DNA of 64,000 bases from Burkholderiales bacterium RIFCSPLOWO2_12_FULL_61_40 (GTDB lineage: Bacteria > Pseudomonadota > Gammaproteobacteria > Burkholderiales > Burkholderiaceae_C). The stretch's first letter is position 1. Every line of letters starts with the position of its first letter. Where the stretch lies: assembly GCA_001770935.1 (NCBI GenBank), contig MESI01000043.1, positions 1 to 64,000 on the forward strand. Direction: 5' to 3'. Positions 18,195-27,117 of the stretch are shown piece after piece. Under the pieces are notes generated by a model, which made no database searches, was not told the DNA's origin, and saw only the letters and a list, made by a program, of their open reading frames with translations. The translations under genes were made by a program, and so were the position numbers.

Positions 18195-18646
18195 CCTTTC
18201 AATTCAAAAACCTCTGGATGGCTCACAGGGGGTAAAAATTCTATTTTCGTCTGAGTACTGAAACGCTGCAAGACATCCTTCATTTGCCATTTCTGCCAAC
18301 TCAACTCGCCATTGACGCGGCGTTTTCCAATATGTTCGTGCGGCAGACTATGTTTATCTTTGATTGGCCGCAGGGAATGCGTGACATCCAACTGGTAAAC
18401 CCGCTCAAGGCCCCACGCATGACGCAGAAAAACGGTGAATTTGTACCATGTAAGCCCGGTTTTTTGGCTGTGGCGATAAATCAACTCGACCTGTAGTTGG
18501 GTGCGTATTCCGTTTTGGTCAAGCACTCCGATGGACAACGACCATGTATCGCGCTGCTGCTTTTCAGGTTCCCAGTCACCTGGGTTTTCACATCGCTGAG
18601 GTGTTTTGAGTAACTCTTGCGCTTCTTCGTAGTTGACATCATGCAC
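18191..18646 (-). CDS. Uncharacterised protein, operon partner of DUF1828 gene
   Basis: 151 aa, 4-bp overlap with the DUF1828 ORF; possibly DUF6978-like (low certainty). Confidence 0.6.
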   Translation of the reverse strand: MHDVNYEEAQELLKTPQRCENPGDWEPEKQQRDTWSLSIGVLDQNGIRTQLQVELIYRHSQKTGLTWYKFTVFLRHAWGLERVYQLDVTHSLRPIKDKHSLPHEHIGKRRVNGELSWQKWQMKDVLQRFSTQTKIEFLPPVSHPEVFELKG

Positions 18647-18841
18647 GTCTTCAGTCCCCCTTTTGTTTTTTCGTTATGCGGTTCTATCCACTCCGTCCTC
18701 GGTCTGTATCGTAGCTGCATGCATATGTCTTTTGATGTGGATTAACCCAGAATAGGGAAATTCTGGGAGGGCTTCCCATTCAGTCCAGTGCAGCCTTGGG
18801 TGCTTTGTTTAACACTTTGTGAGTAGTGCCTTTGCTTGAGG

Positions 18842-18925
18842 GTGTGGCGAAACATTGATTTGATTCACGAGCGCCTCAAGCTCGCCCAACAGCATTACAA
18901 GGACCACCATGAGCACGAAAACTAA
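18842..18925 (+). pseudogene. Candidate C-terminal remnant of a HigB/Gp49-like toxin
   Basis: VWRNIDLIHERLKLAQQHYKDHHEHEN* overlaps the antitoxin start, as in HigBA-type operons; rest absent. Confidence 0.4.
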
Positions 18926-19271
18926 AGCACCCACCACGCAAACCGTGGAACTGGGCTCTGGCAACGTTTTTGCCGATCTCGGGTTACCGGACTCTGATGA
19001 GCGCCATTTGCGCGTGCAATTGGCCGTGCGCCTGAATGATCTGCTGCAAGCCGAAGGGCTGACGCAAGCGGCCGCAGCCAAACTGTTGGGCATTGCACAG
19101 CCGCACGTTTCAGAACTGAAAAACTACAAGCTCGCGCGTTTCTCCAGCGAACGCTTGATGCACTACATCACGCTGCTCAACCGTGATGTCGAAATATTTA
19201 TCCGCCCGCGTGCCAAGGCGTCCGGTAGCCGTTCTGGAACGGGTGCGGTGATGGTCTGGTCAGCGGTTTGA
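18909..19271 (+). CDS. XRE-family antitoxin (HTH_37-like)
   Basis: NVFADLGLPDSDERHLRVQLAVRLNDLLQAEGLTQAAAAKLLGIAQPHVSELKNYKLARFSSERLMHYITLLNRDVEIFIRPR. Confidence 0.85.
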   Translation: MSTKTKAPTTQTVELGSGNVFADLGLPDSDERHLRVQLAVRLNDLLQAEGLTQAAAAKLLGIAQPHVSELKNYKLARFSSERLMHYITLLNRDVEIFIRPRAKASGSRSGTGAVMVWSAV

Positions 19272-19355
19272 ATCCCGGCCTTGGTTTCCAAAAACACCTT
19301 GGTTCTTGGTGACAACCAGAGTGCAACTCGATATTTCAGTGCACCCCGTGGACAT

Positions 19356-19411
19356 GGCAACGCGCTGCTGCTCAAGCGCTGGAGGGCGGGGAAGTGATGC
19401 GGTAAATCGGG
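19356..19411 (+). repeat. Direct repeat A2: second copy of copA 3' end including stop codon
   Basis: ggcaacgcgctgctgctcaagcgctggagggcggggaagtgatgcggtaaatcggg; 4 mismatches to 17320-17375. Confidence 0.9.
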
Positions 19412-19441
19412 TGGTAGACCTTGTGGAGCGTGCGCAGAAGG

Positions 19442-20344
19442 CTATGCCATCTGCGCCAGCCAGTCGGCCCAGTAGTCGATGCAGGCGCGTATCTTGGGCA
19501 GGCGGTGGCGCTCTTGCAGCATCATCGCGTAGATGGGGACGCGCGGGCTGTCCAAGTGGTCTTGCAGCAACGGCACCAGGGCGCCGGTGGCGACCAGCGG
19601 GCGCGCCAGCAGGTCCATCAGCCGCCCAATGCCCACGCCCTGCTGCACCAGGGTCAGCGTGACGGCCGAGTTGTCGGTCCGGGTCTGTCCGCGCACCGCC
19701 AGGTCGCCGCCCTTGCCGTGCGGCCCGGCCTTCAGTGCCCACTGGTTGAGGGCCGGGTTGACGCTGTTGGTGATCAGGTGGTGGTGCTGCAGATCGTCCG
19801 GGTGCTGCGGCGTGCCACAGCGGGCCAGGTAGGCCGGTGCCGCATACAGAGAGCGGCTGAAGTCGCCAATCCGGCGCGCCACCAGGGTCTCGCTGTGGGG
19901 GGAGCCGGTGCGGATGGCGATGTCGATGCCCTCGCGTGCCATGTCCGCCATGCGGTCGTCGGCGGCAATATCGATATGCAGCTGGGGGTGCTGCCGGTAC
20001 AGGCCGTTTAGGCTGGGGGCAATCACCATTTGCGCCAGCACCGGGCTCATGCCCACGCGCACCCAGCCGCTGGGTGCGGCCTGCTTGCCGGTCAGTTCAG
20101 CGCTGAGTTCCGCCGTGGTGTCCAGCAAACGCCGTGCGTAGGCCAGAAAGGTGTCGCCCTCATCGGTCAGGCTCAGGCCGTGGGTGCTGCGGTGCAACAG
20201 CCGCACACCGCAGGCCGCCTCCAGGCGCGCCAGCGATCGGGTGACCTGGCTGACCGGCACATCGCGCTCGCGGGCGGCAGCCGACAGGGTGCCGAGTTCG
20301 GCAATGCGGGTGAATAGGGCGACGTCATCGAGTTGGAGCTGCAT
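19442..20344 (-). CDS. LysR-family transcriptional regulator
   Basis: MQLQLDDVALFTRIAELGTLSAAARERDVPVSQVTRSLARLEAACGVRLLHRSTHGLSLTDEG. Confidence 0.9.
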   Translation of the reverse strand: MQLQLDDVALFTRIAELGTLSAAARERDVPVSQVTRSLARLEAACGVRLLHRSTHGLSLTDEGDTFLAYARRLLDTTAELSAELTGKQAAPSGWVRVGMSPVLAQMVIAPSLNGLYRQHPQLHIDIAADDRMADMAREGIDIAIRTGSPHSETLVARRIGDFSRSLYAAPAYLARCGTPQHPDDLQHHHLITNSVNPALNQWALKAGPHGKGGDLAVRGQTRTDNSAVTLTLVQQGVGIGRLMDLLARPLVATGALVPLLQDHLDSPRVPIYAMMLQERHRLPKIRACIDYWADWLAQMA

Positions 20345-20461
20345 GCGTGCATTGTGGCTTGGCTTTGCAATAACTGCAAAACCAATGTGAAATTTTGGCT
20401 ATTTCCGTTTGGTTGCTATTCCAATAAAGTTGTCTCCATCACCCACCCACCGGAGATAACC

Positions 20462-20719
20462 ATGTTTGTTGACCATTCCGATGCCGCCCTCCAGGACCGT
20501 CTGCACGACCAGGCCAAGGCCGATGCCCTTCGCCTGCGCAGTGAGGCGGTGGACGATTTTTGGCGCGGTGCCGACGCGGTCTGGCAGCGCAGCCTGCGCA
20601 GCGGCCAGGCCCTGGCCGAGCGCAGCGCGGCGCGCCTGAGGTCCAGTCTGGCGCGCCGCGCCCGCAGCCGCAGTGCCGAGGCCAGTGCGCCCCAACCTAG
20701 CAAGCGCCTGGGAGTTTGA
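20462..20719 (+). CDS. Small hypothetical protein
   Basis: 85 aa from ATG 20462 (MFVDHSDAALQDRLHDQAKADALRLRSEAVDDFWRGAD); divergent from the LysR gene. Confidence 0.5.
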   Translation: MFVDHSDAALQDRLHDQAKADALRLRSEAVDDFWRGADAVWQRSLRSGQALAERSAARLRSSLARRARSRSAEASAPQPSKRLGV

Positions 20720-20816
20720 CCATGCCGACCTTGCAACTCCAAGTCTCGCCACTGCAAAACCCCCTCGCGCTACCGCTCACTGGTACGTGGGCGGCACGCA
20801 GTGAAGGGTTGCGCTG

Positions 20817-21560
20817 TTACGGCTTGAAGTAAGGCCGCTGCTGGTCCTGTGGCAGCTTGTATTTTTTGGCCAGCGCTTCGTAGAAGCCGCTGGTTTGTAA
20901 CTGGCCCAGTGCCTGGTTGAAACGGTCGCGGATGGCGGGGTCGCGAAATTGCATGCGGTACAGGGTGGGGGGAAAGACCGCAAAGGGGCACAACGGCTGG
21001 CGGGCCTGGGGATCGGCTTCTGCCTGCTCGTGCTGGAAGATGTTGATGTCGGCAATGGCTACGTCGATGCGTTTGGCCAACAGCATGCGGTTGAGCAGCT
21101 TTTGGGGCGAAATTTCCCGGTAGTGCTGCGGGTCAGCGGCGATGCGGGCGAAGTCCTCCCCGAGAAATTTCCCGGCATTGTTGAAGGCCCCCGTTTGGTA
21201 GGAGGCGAGGTCGGTGACCTTGCCGACCGTGATCCGCCGCTCGCACAGCGTGATGGCCATGTTCTTGTAGGCGATATAGGGTTCGGAGACGGTGTCGCCC
21301 GCGGTGACGATGACGGCGTCCAGCTGCCCATGGGAAAACTGCATTTGTGCGCGTTTGTTGGGCAAATGCTGCACCTCAAAGGCATAACCCGCATCGCGCA
21401 AGACCCGTGTGACCAGTTCGTATTCGATGCCCGATTGGGTTTCGGCGTCGACATACGGCATCTTGCTTTCGCCGAGGGCGATCTGCAGTGGCGCTGCCTG
21501 CAGGGCGCACGCGTACAGGAGCCCGATACCCCATCCAAGTGCGCGTGGGTTGCGGTTCAT
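20817..21560 (-). CDS. Periplasmic substrate-binding protein (SBP_bac_3-like)
   Basis: Signal peptide; IALGESKMPYVDAETQSGIEYELVTRVLRDAGYAFEVQHLPNKRA. Confidence 0.82.
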   Translation of the reverse strand: MNRNPRALGWGIGLLYACALQAAPLQIALGESKMPYVDAETQSGIEYELVTRVLRDAGYAFEVQHLPNKRAQMQFSHGQLDAVIVTAGDTVSEPYIAYKNMAITLCERRITVGKVTDLASYQTGAFNNAGKFLGEDFARIAADPQHYREISPQKLLNRMLLAKRIDVAIADINIFQHEQAEADPQARQPLCPFAVFPPTLYRMQFRDPAIRDRFNQALGQLQTSGFYEALAKKYKLPQDQQRPYFKP

Positions 21561-21781
21561 AGGGTTGGGATTTCTAACGATGAGTGGGATTTTTCAAAAA
21601 AACACGGCGATTATGGCGCAGCACGGGAAAGTTCCCCATCCCGTTACGGCCTGCCAGCCTTATCCGATAGGCGTGGGCAGCAACGCAATGGACCGCGTCT
21701 GGAGCGGGATCGACCTGATCTGCATCAAGGTAAATTTGGATGCCGCATGCCATGCTCGGACCCAAAAATATCGGAGACGCT

Positions 21782-22366
21782 ATGGCCCATGAGAGTATTC
21801 GCATCATCTGCGAGGAGCACGCCGTTTTGGCGTCCATGTTCCGTTCCTTGGGGCTGATGGTGGAGCGCGGTCCGGTGGACGACGTGGAGGGTTTTTTTGA
21901 CGTGATGCGGGCCATGCTGTTTTACGTGGACGAGTTTCCCACCCGATTGCACCATCCCAAGGAGTCCGAGTTGTTGTTTCCCCGCGTGGCCCGGCTGGCG
22001 CCCGAGACGGTGGACCTGATTGCCCGGCTGGAGCAGGACCATGCCAATGGCGAGAGCGAGGTGCGCGAACTGCAGCACCTGCTGCTGGCCTGGGAATTGG
22101 TGGGCAGCGTGCGCCGACCGGCCTTCACGGCGGCGGCCAAGCAGTACCTGGAGTTTTCTCTGGAGCACATGCGGCTGGAAGAAACGGTGATCCTGCCCGC
22201 CGCGCTGCGGGTGTTGGATGATGCCGACTGGAAAGAGCTGAACGCGGCTTTTGCCACCAATTGCGACCCCTTGACCGGCAAATACCTGCGTGATCCGGTG
22301 TACGACCGGTTGCACACCTACATCGTGATGCGCGCGCCAGCCCCCATTGGTCTGGGCAAAAGCTGA
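21782..22366 (+). CDS. Hemerythrin-domain protein
   Basis: ICEEHAVLASMFRSL...LFYVDEFPTRLHHPKESELLFPRV...LEQDHANGESEVREL...FSLEHMRLEETVILPAA. Confidence 0.88.
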   Translation: MAHESIRIICEEHAVLASMFRSLGLMVERGPVDDVEGFFDVMRAMLFYVDEFPTRLHHPKESELLFPRVARLAPETVDLIARLEQDHANGESEVRELQHLLLAWELVGSVRRPAFTAAAKQYLEFSLEHMRLEETVILPAALRVLDDADWKELNAAFATNCDPLTGKYLRDPVYDRLHTYIVMRAPAPIGLGKS

Positions 22367-22406
22367 CGCGGCCGGTTGGCGGGGGCGGGCCACAATACGG
22401 GACCCT

Positions 22407-23621
22407 ATGCACACCCCCGATCCCCCTTTTTCGACACCCACGCGGCAGCTGGTGGCCCTGGCCCTGGCCCTGGCCCTGTCCGCCGGGGCCGCGCTGTCCC
22501 TGGGCGTGACCCGTTTTGCCTACGGGCTCTTGTTGCCGCCCATGCGCGCCGACCTGGGGTGGTCGTACACGCTGGCCGGTGGCATGAACACCGTCAACGC
22601 CCTGGGCTACCTGCTGGGCGCCTTGCTGACCCCGCGCCTGCTGCAGCGCTGGGGCGCCGCGCGGGTGCTGGTTGTTGGGGCCGTGCTGGCGAGTGGGTTC
22701 ATGGGGTTGAGTGGCTTTTTTACCGCCACCGAGCCCTTGCTGGCGCAACGTTTGCTGGCGGGCGTGGCCAGCGCCTGGGTGTTCATTGCCGGGGGCCTGC
22801 TGGCCGCCCGGTTGGGGGCCAGCCAGCCGGCGCAGGGCGGCTTGCTGATTGGCCTGTATTACGGGGGCACGGGTTTTGGCATTGCGCTGTCGGCCGTGCT
22901 GGTGCCTGCGGTGCTGGAGGCCGCCCACGCGCAGCCCCACGGCTGGGCCTGGGCGTGGTGGGGCCTGGCGCTGGTGTGCGCGGGCCTGACGGCGCTGCTG
23001 TGCTGGCCTGCGCGGGTGCTGCGGCCCCTGGCGCCGGTCGCTCCGGCGGAGGGTGCGCCTGCAGTGGCCTTTGCCTGGCGCCCCTTTGCGTTTGCCCTGG
23101 GCGGCTACGCGATGTTTGGTGTGGGCTACATCGGCTACATGACCTTTGTGATCGCCTTGCTGCGCGAGCAGGGCGCCAGCGCTTCGGCTGTCACCGTCTT
23201 TTATGCGCTGCTGGGCCTGGCGGTGTTGGCGTCGCCCCGCATCTGGGCACCGTATCTGGACCGCTACAAGGGCGGCCAGATGCTGGCGCTGTTCAATGCC
23301 TTGCTGGGCGTGGCCACGGTCTTGCCCGCGCTCACCGCGGCGTGGCCGGTGGTGCTGGCCTCGGGCCTGCTGTTTGGCGGGGTGTTTTTGTCGCTGGTGG
23401 CGTCCACCACCGCCCTCGTGCGGCACAACGTCCCGCAAGCGGCCTGGGGTGCGGGCATCAGCGCCTTCACCATTGTGTTTGCCGCCGGGCAGATCGTGGG
23501 CCCCACCGTCGTGGGCTGGATTGCCGATGGCCCTGGGGGCCTGGCGCGTGGCCTGGTGTTCTCGGCGGGCGCGCTGTGGGTGGGCGCCGCGCTGGCCTGG
23601 CGCCAGCGGGCCTTGGCTTAG
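22407..23621 (+). CDS. MFS transporter, YbfB/YjiJ-like
   Basis: SLGVTRFAYGLLLPPMRADLGWSYTLAGGMNTVNALGYLLGALLTPRLL. Confidence 0.87.
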   Translation: MHTPDPPFSTPTRQLVALALALALSAGAALSLGVTRFAYGLLLPPMRADLGWSYTLAGGMNTVNALGYLLGALLTPRLLQRWGAARVLVVGAVLASGFMGLSGFFTATEPLLAQRLLAGVASAWVFIAGGLLAARLGASQPAQGGLLIGLYYGGTGFGIALSAVLVPAVLEAAHAQPHGWAWAWWGLALVCAGLTALLCWPARVLRPLAPVAPAEGAPAVAFAWRPFAFALGGYAMFGVGYIGYMTFVIALLREQGASASAVTVFYALLGLAVLASPRIWAPYLDRYKGGQMLALFNALLGVATVLPALTAAWPVVLASGLLFGGVFLSLVASTTALVRHNVPQAAWGAGISAFTIVFAAGQIVGPTVVGWIADGPGGLARGLVFSAGALWVGAALAWRQRALA

Positions 23622-23693
23622 TTTTGTGTTTTGTAAGCCTTTTAGGCCTCTGGCCCGCGTTCTGCTTGCGTGAGCAGCTATTAAATCAATAGC
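23597..23693 (+). repeat. Direct repeat B1: MFS gene 3' end plus dispersed repeat
   Basis: ctggcgccagcgggccttggcttag...ttttgtaagccttttaggcctctggcccgcgttctgcttgcgtgagcagctattaaatcaatagc; counterpart 25398-25481. Confidence 0.9.
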
Positions 23694-23758
23694 AACTGCT
23701 GACTAGCCTCAGGGCAATCGCATCTACTTGAGGGCTTTTTGGGTTTTGCTTGCTATTT

Positions 23759-24607
23759 TCAAGTTTTCTTTTGTTCCAGTTTCTTGGCGACCGTTTCAAT
23801 TTGCTTGATGCTGGTGTCCGGCGTCGGCAAGGCCTCTGGCATGGTGCCGCCCAGTTCTGCGATGGTTTTGCGCACAGTCTGGCCCACTTGAAAGTGCGTC
23901 TGGTTGGCTTGCCGTTTGCCGCTGACCTCGTCGCGTTTGAGTTTTTCTTCGGTTTGCGTGGCGCGGAACAGATTGGCGGCCAACTCGGTGCTGCCCATGT
24001 GGTCCAGAATTTTTTGGCTTTTCTTCAGTCCCTTGTTGTCATGAATGTCTTTGGCCGACATGCCGCCGTACAGACCCCGGTAGCCGTGGTCCTGAAAGAT
24101 GGCGTAATCAATCGGCGTCTCCACCCCGGCAATTTTGGCAGCGGCGGCGAGATGCTTGTTGTGGGTCGCCATTTCATTGCGAATTGCCAGGCGTTTTTCG
24201 TCTTCGCTGAGCTGGGTGAACTTGGCATCGTCGGCCAGTTCTTGGCGCCGGGTCTGCATGGCAAAGTAGGTCTGGCCGTTGGCAATGACGGGTTTGCTGG
24301 GGTCGCCGTTCTGAACGATCAGGTAACAGGCGTAGCGGTCCAGTCGAACATCCTCCAATTCACGCTCGGCACCAGAGCCAATGGTGACCATTTTGCGGAC
24401 GTCCGCAAAATGGTTTTCAACTGGTCGATTTGACTGCTGACACGCGGTACGCGCTTTGTCTAAGACCGGCGTGAAATTTCGCCAGTATGGGTAGTCCAGC
24501 AACGGGGCCAGCTCGCGTGCCAACCAGAATTCATTGTTATTTTCATCAACATGGCGAATGCCTTCAAAGGTGGCGTGGTGTGGGGTGGCGATTTGTTTGT
24601 CAGTCAT
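23759..24607 (-). CDS. dinD: DNA-damage-inducible protein D (DinD-like)
   Basis: FEGIRHVDENNNEFWLARELAPLLDYPYWRNFTPVLDKARTACQQS...YACYLIVQNGDPSKPVIANGQTYFAMQTRRQEL. Confidence 0.88.
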   Translation of the reverse strand: MTDKQIATPHHATFEGIRHVDENNNEFWLARELAPLLDYPYWRNFTPVLDKARTACQQSNRPVENHFADVRKMVTIGSGAERELEDVRLDRYACYLIVQNGDPSKPVIANGQTYFAMQTRRQELADDAKFTQLSEDEKRLAIRNEMATHNKHLAAAAKIAGVETPIDYAIFQDHGYRGLYGGMSAKDIHDNKGLKKSQKILDHMGSTELAANLFRATQTEEKLKRDEVSGKRQANQTHFQVGQTVRKTIAELGGTMPEALPTPDTSIKQIETVAKKLEQKKT

Positions 24608-24638
24608 TTTTATGTTTCCCTGCGTGTTAAAAGTTTGC

Positions 24639-25250
24639 TCAAGGTTTGGCCCCCAGTGCTTCCATGTAGGGTCGCATCACATTGGCGACCCTGCAAATCT
24701 GTGCGTAGCGCCACAGCGCGTCCATGCTGACGCGCCCTTGTGACCAGGCTTCGTTGAGCGCTTCCAGCGCTACATCCAGCCCGATCTTGTTGCGGAACTT
24801 GAAGCAGTCGGCCACGGTTTTAGCCATGCCAAACACCCGTACGTTGACGCCCGCCACATTGACCGTTTCAATGCCTGCCGTCATGGCATCGCCCGACATG
24901 TGCACCACCCGCAGCGGCGGATAGGTCAGCTTGGGCGGGTGCGCTTTATGGGGGATGGCCAGCCAGATGTCAGATGACTGCTGCGTGGTCAGCTCCAGCA
25001 AACGCAGCGCGGAGATTAGGCACACCACGCCTTGCCCACTCCTGGCGGCAACTTCTGCCAGTGCGCCGTGCTCAGACAATGGCCGGTCCGGCAGGGCGTA
25101 CAGCCCTCGCCCGAGTTTGGACAGCTGGCCTGCGCGTACCAGTTGTGCCACCGACACCCGAGATGCTCCCACCGCGCTGACATCCCGCGTGCGCAGCACG
25201 CCCTTGCTGCGGGCGAGCGTGAGAATGGGGTGGTGTGGTTCAAGCGCCAT
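24639..25250 (-). CDS. AbiEi-family antitoxin-like protein
   Basis: RSKGVLRTRDVSAVGASRVSVAQLVRAGQLSKLGRGLYALPDRPLSEHGALAEVAARSGQGVVCLISALRLLELTTQQ. Confidence 0.83.
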   Translation of the reverse strand: MALEPHHPILTLARSKGVLRTRDVSAVGASRVSVAQLVRAGQLSKLGRGLYALPDRPLSEHGALAEVAARSGQGVVCLISALRLLELTTQQSSDIWLAIPHKAHPPKLTYPPLRVVHMSGDAMTAGIETVNVAGVNVRVFGMAKTVADCFKFRNKIGLDVALEALNEAWSQGRVSMDALWRYAQICRVANVMRPYMEALGAKP

Positions 25251-25397
25251 GGGGACAGCTTATACAAAAAAGCGGCATAAATTAACAAATGCCGATTATT
25301 TGTATATTCCTTTTCACGAAACCATTGTGAGCAAGTCCTCAAAATGGTCGCGTTTGAACCCTATCGAGGACGTGCTCGGAATGGTTTCCAAACGGCG

Positions 25398-25481
25398 CTG
25401 GCGCCAGCGCGCCTTGGCCTAGTTTGTAAGCCTTTTAGGCCTCTAGCCCGCGTACTGTTTGCGTGAGCAGCTATTAATAGC
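25398..25481 (+). repeat. Direct repeat B2: second copy of MFS 3' end plus dispersed repeat
   Basis: ctggcgccagcgcgccttggcctagtttgtaagccttttaggcctctagcccgcgtactgtttgcgtgagcagctattaatagc. Confidence 0.9.
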
Positions 25482-25498
25482 GTAGCAAGTGCAGGGGC

Positions 25499-27106
25499 TC
25501 AAACCCCCGCGCGGATCAGATCGGCGGCCTTCTCGCCGATCATCATGGTGGGGGCGTTGGTGTTGCCGGTGATCAGGTTGGGCATGATGGAGGTGTCCAC
25601 CACACGCAGCCCGGCGATGCCGTGTACCCGCAGGCTGGGGTCCACCACTGCCATGGGGTCGGTGGCCGGGCCCATTTTGCAGGTGCCGCTGGGGTGGTAT
25701 TCGGTATCCGAGTGCCGACGCAAAAAATTCACCACTTCCGGGATGTTGTCGCGCTCCAGGGGGTACAGCATCTTGCCCCGGTAGGGCGCCAGCGGTGCCG
25801 ACTGCATGATGTCGTAGCCGATCTGCGCGCCCTTGACCAGGGTGGCCATGTCGCGCGGGTCTTGGAAGTAGGCGGGGTCGATCAGCGGCGCGGCCTTGGG
25901 GTCGGCACTGGCCAGGGTGACGCTGCCCCGGCTCTTGGGGCGCATCAGGGTGACGTGCAAGGTGTAGCCGTGGCCCAGGTGCGGTTTGCGGGTGTGGTCG
26001 TCCACCATGCCGGTGCACAGCGCGAGCTGGATGTCCGGGGCTTTTTCGGTTTTGTCGGTGTACAAAAAGGCCTGCGATTCGGCCACGTTGGTGCTGACCC
26101 AGCCAGTGCGCTTCTTGCGCCACTCAAAAATCGAGCGAACAATCGCCCAGGCGCCGGACAGTGAAAAGCCCAGGGTGGCGTCCTTGCGCCGGGTGCGGTA
26201 AATCAGGACTGTGGTGACGTGGTCTTGCAGGTTCTGGCCCACACCGGGCAAATCGTGGGCGACAGGAATGCCGTGCTGCTGCAAGTGGGCGGCCGGGCCA
26301 ATGCCTGAGAGCATGAGCAACTGGGGCGAGCCATAGGCCCCGCCCGACAAGATCACTTCGCGGCGGGCGCGCACCTGCGTGGATTGGCCGCCTTGCAGGT
26401 ACTGTGCACCCACTGCGCGTTTGCCTTCGAGCAGCACACGGCTGGTGTGCGCGCGGGTGATGACGCGCAGGTTGGGGCGGTTCAGGTGGGGCGTGATGTA
26501 GGCCTTGGCGGCGCTGAAACGCTCGCCATTTTTTTGGGTGACCTGGGCCGGGGAACAGCCGAACTGGGTCGCACCGTTGTAGTCCGGCGTGCGGGGCACG
26601 CCCTGGGTGGCGCAGGCCTCCAGAAACGCGTCGTTGATCACGCTGGGGCTGCGCAGGTAGCTCACGTTCAAGGGGCCGCCTTCTCCCCGGTATTTGTTGG
26701 CGCCTATGCACTCACTGTGTTCGGACCGTTTGAACAGGGGCAGCACATCGTGGTAGCTCCAGCCGGTATTGCCCAGCGCGGCCCATTGGTCATAGTCTTC
26801 GCGGTTGCCGCGGGTGTAGACCATGGCGTTGAGGGAACTGCTGCCGCCCATGACTTTGCCGCGGGGTTGAAAGCCTTTACGGCCGTTCAACCCAGGTTGG
26901 GGCACGGTGTTGTAGCACCAGCTGAAGGCGCCCACGGGCGCGGTGGCAGCAAAGCCCAGGGGAGCGTGGATAAAGGGTGATGAGTCAGGGCCGCCAGCTT
27001 CCAGCAGGCATACGGACACCGCCGGGTCTTCGCTCAAGCGGCTGGCCACCACGCAGCCGGCTGCGCCGCCCCCCACCACGACGTAGTCAAATTCTTGCAG
27101 TTCCAT
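25499..27106 (-). CDS. GMC-family oxidoreductase (choline dehydrogenase-like)
   Basis: FDYVVVGGGAAGCVVASRLSEDPAVSVCLLEAGG...KVMGGSSSLNAMVYTRGN...HGIAGLRVVDTSIMPNLITGNTNAPTMMIGEKAADLI. Confidence 0.93.
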   Translation of the reverse strand: MELQEFDYVVVGGGAAGCVVASRLSEDPAVSVCLLEAGGPDSSPFIHAPLGFAATAPVGAFSWCYNTVPQPGLNGRKGFQPRGKVMGGSSSLNAMVYTRGNREDYDQWAALGNTGWSYHDVLPLFKRSEHSECIGANKYRGEGGPLNVSYLRSPSVINDAFLEACATQGVPRTPDYNGATQFGCSPAQVTQKNGERFSAAKAYITPHLNRPNLRVITRAHTSRVLLEGKRAVGAQYLQGGQSTQVRARREVILSGGAYGSPQLLMLSGIGPAAHLQQHGIPVAHDLPGVGQNLQDHVTTVLIYRTRRKDATLGFSLSGAWAIVRSIFEWRKKRTGWVSTNVAESQAFLYTDKTEKAPDIQLALCTGMVDDHTRKPHLGHGYTLHVTLMRPKSRGSVTLASADPKAAPLIDPAYFQDPRDMATLVKGAQIGYDIMQSAPLAPYRGKMLYPLERDNIPEVVNFLRRHSDTEYHPSGTCKMGPATDPMAVVDPSLRVHGIAGLRVVDTSIMPNLITGNTNAPTMMIGEKAADLIRAGV

Positions 27107-27117
27107 ACATCAAGGCC

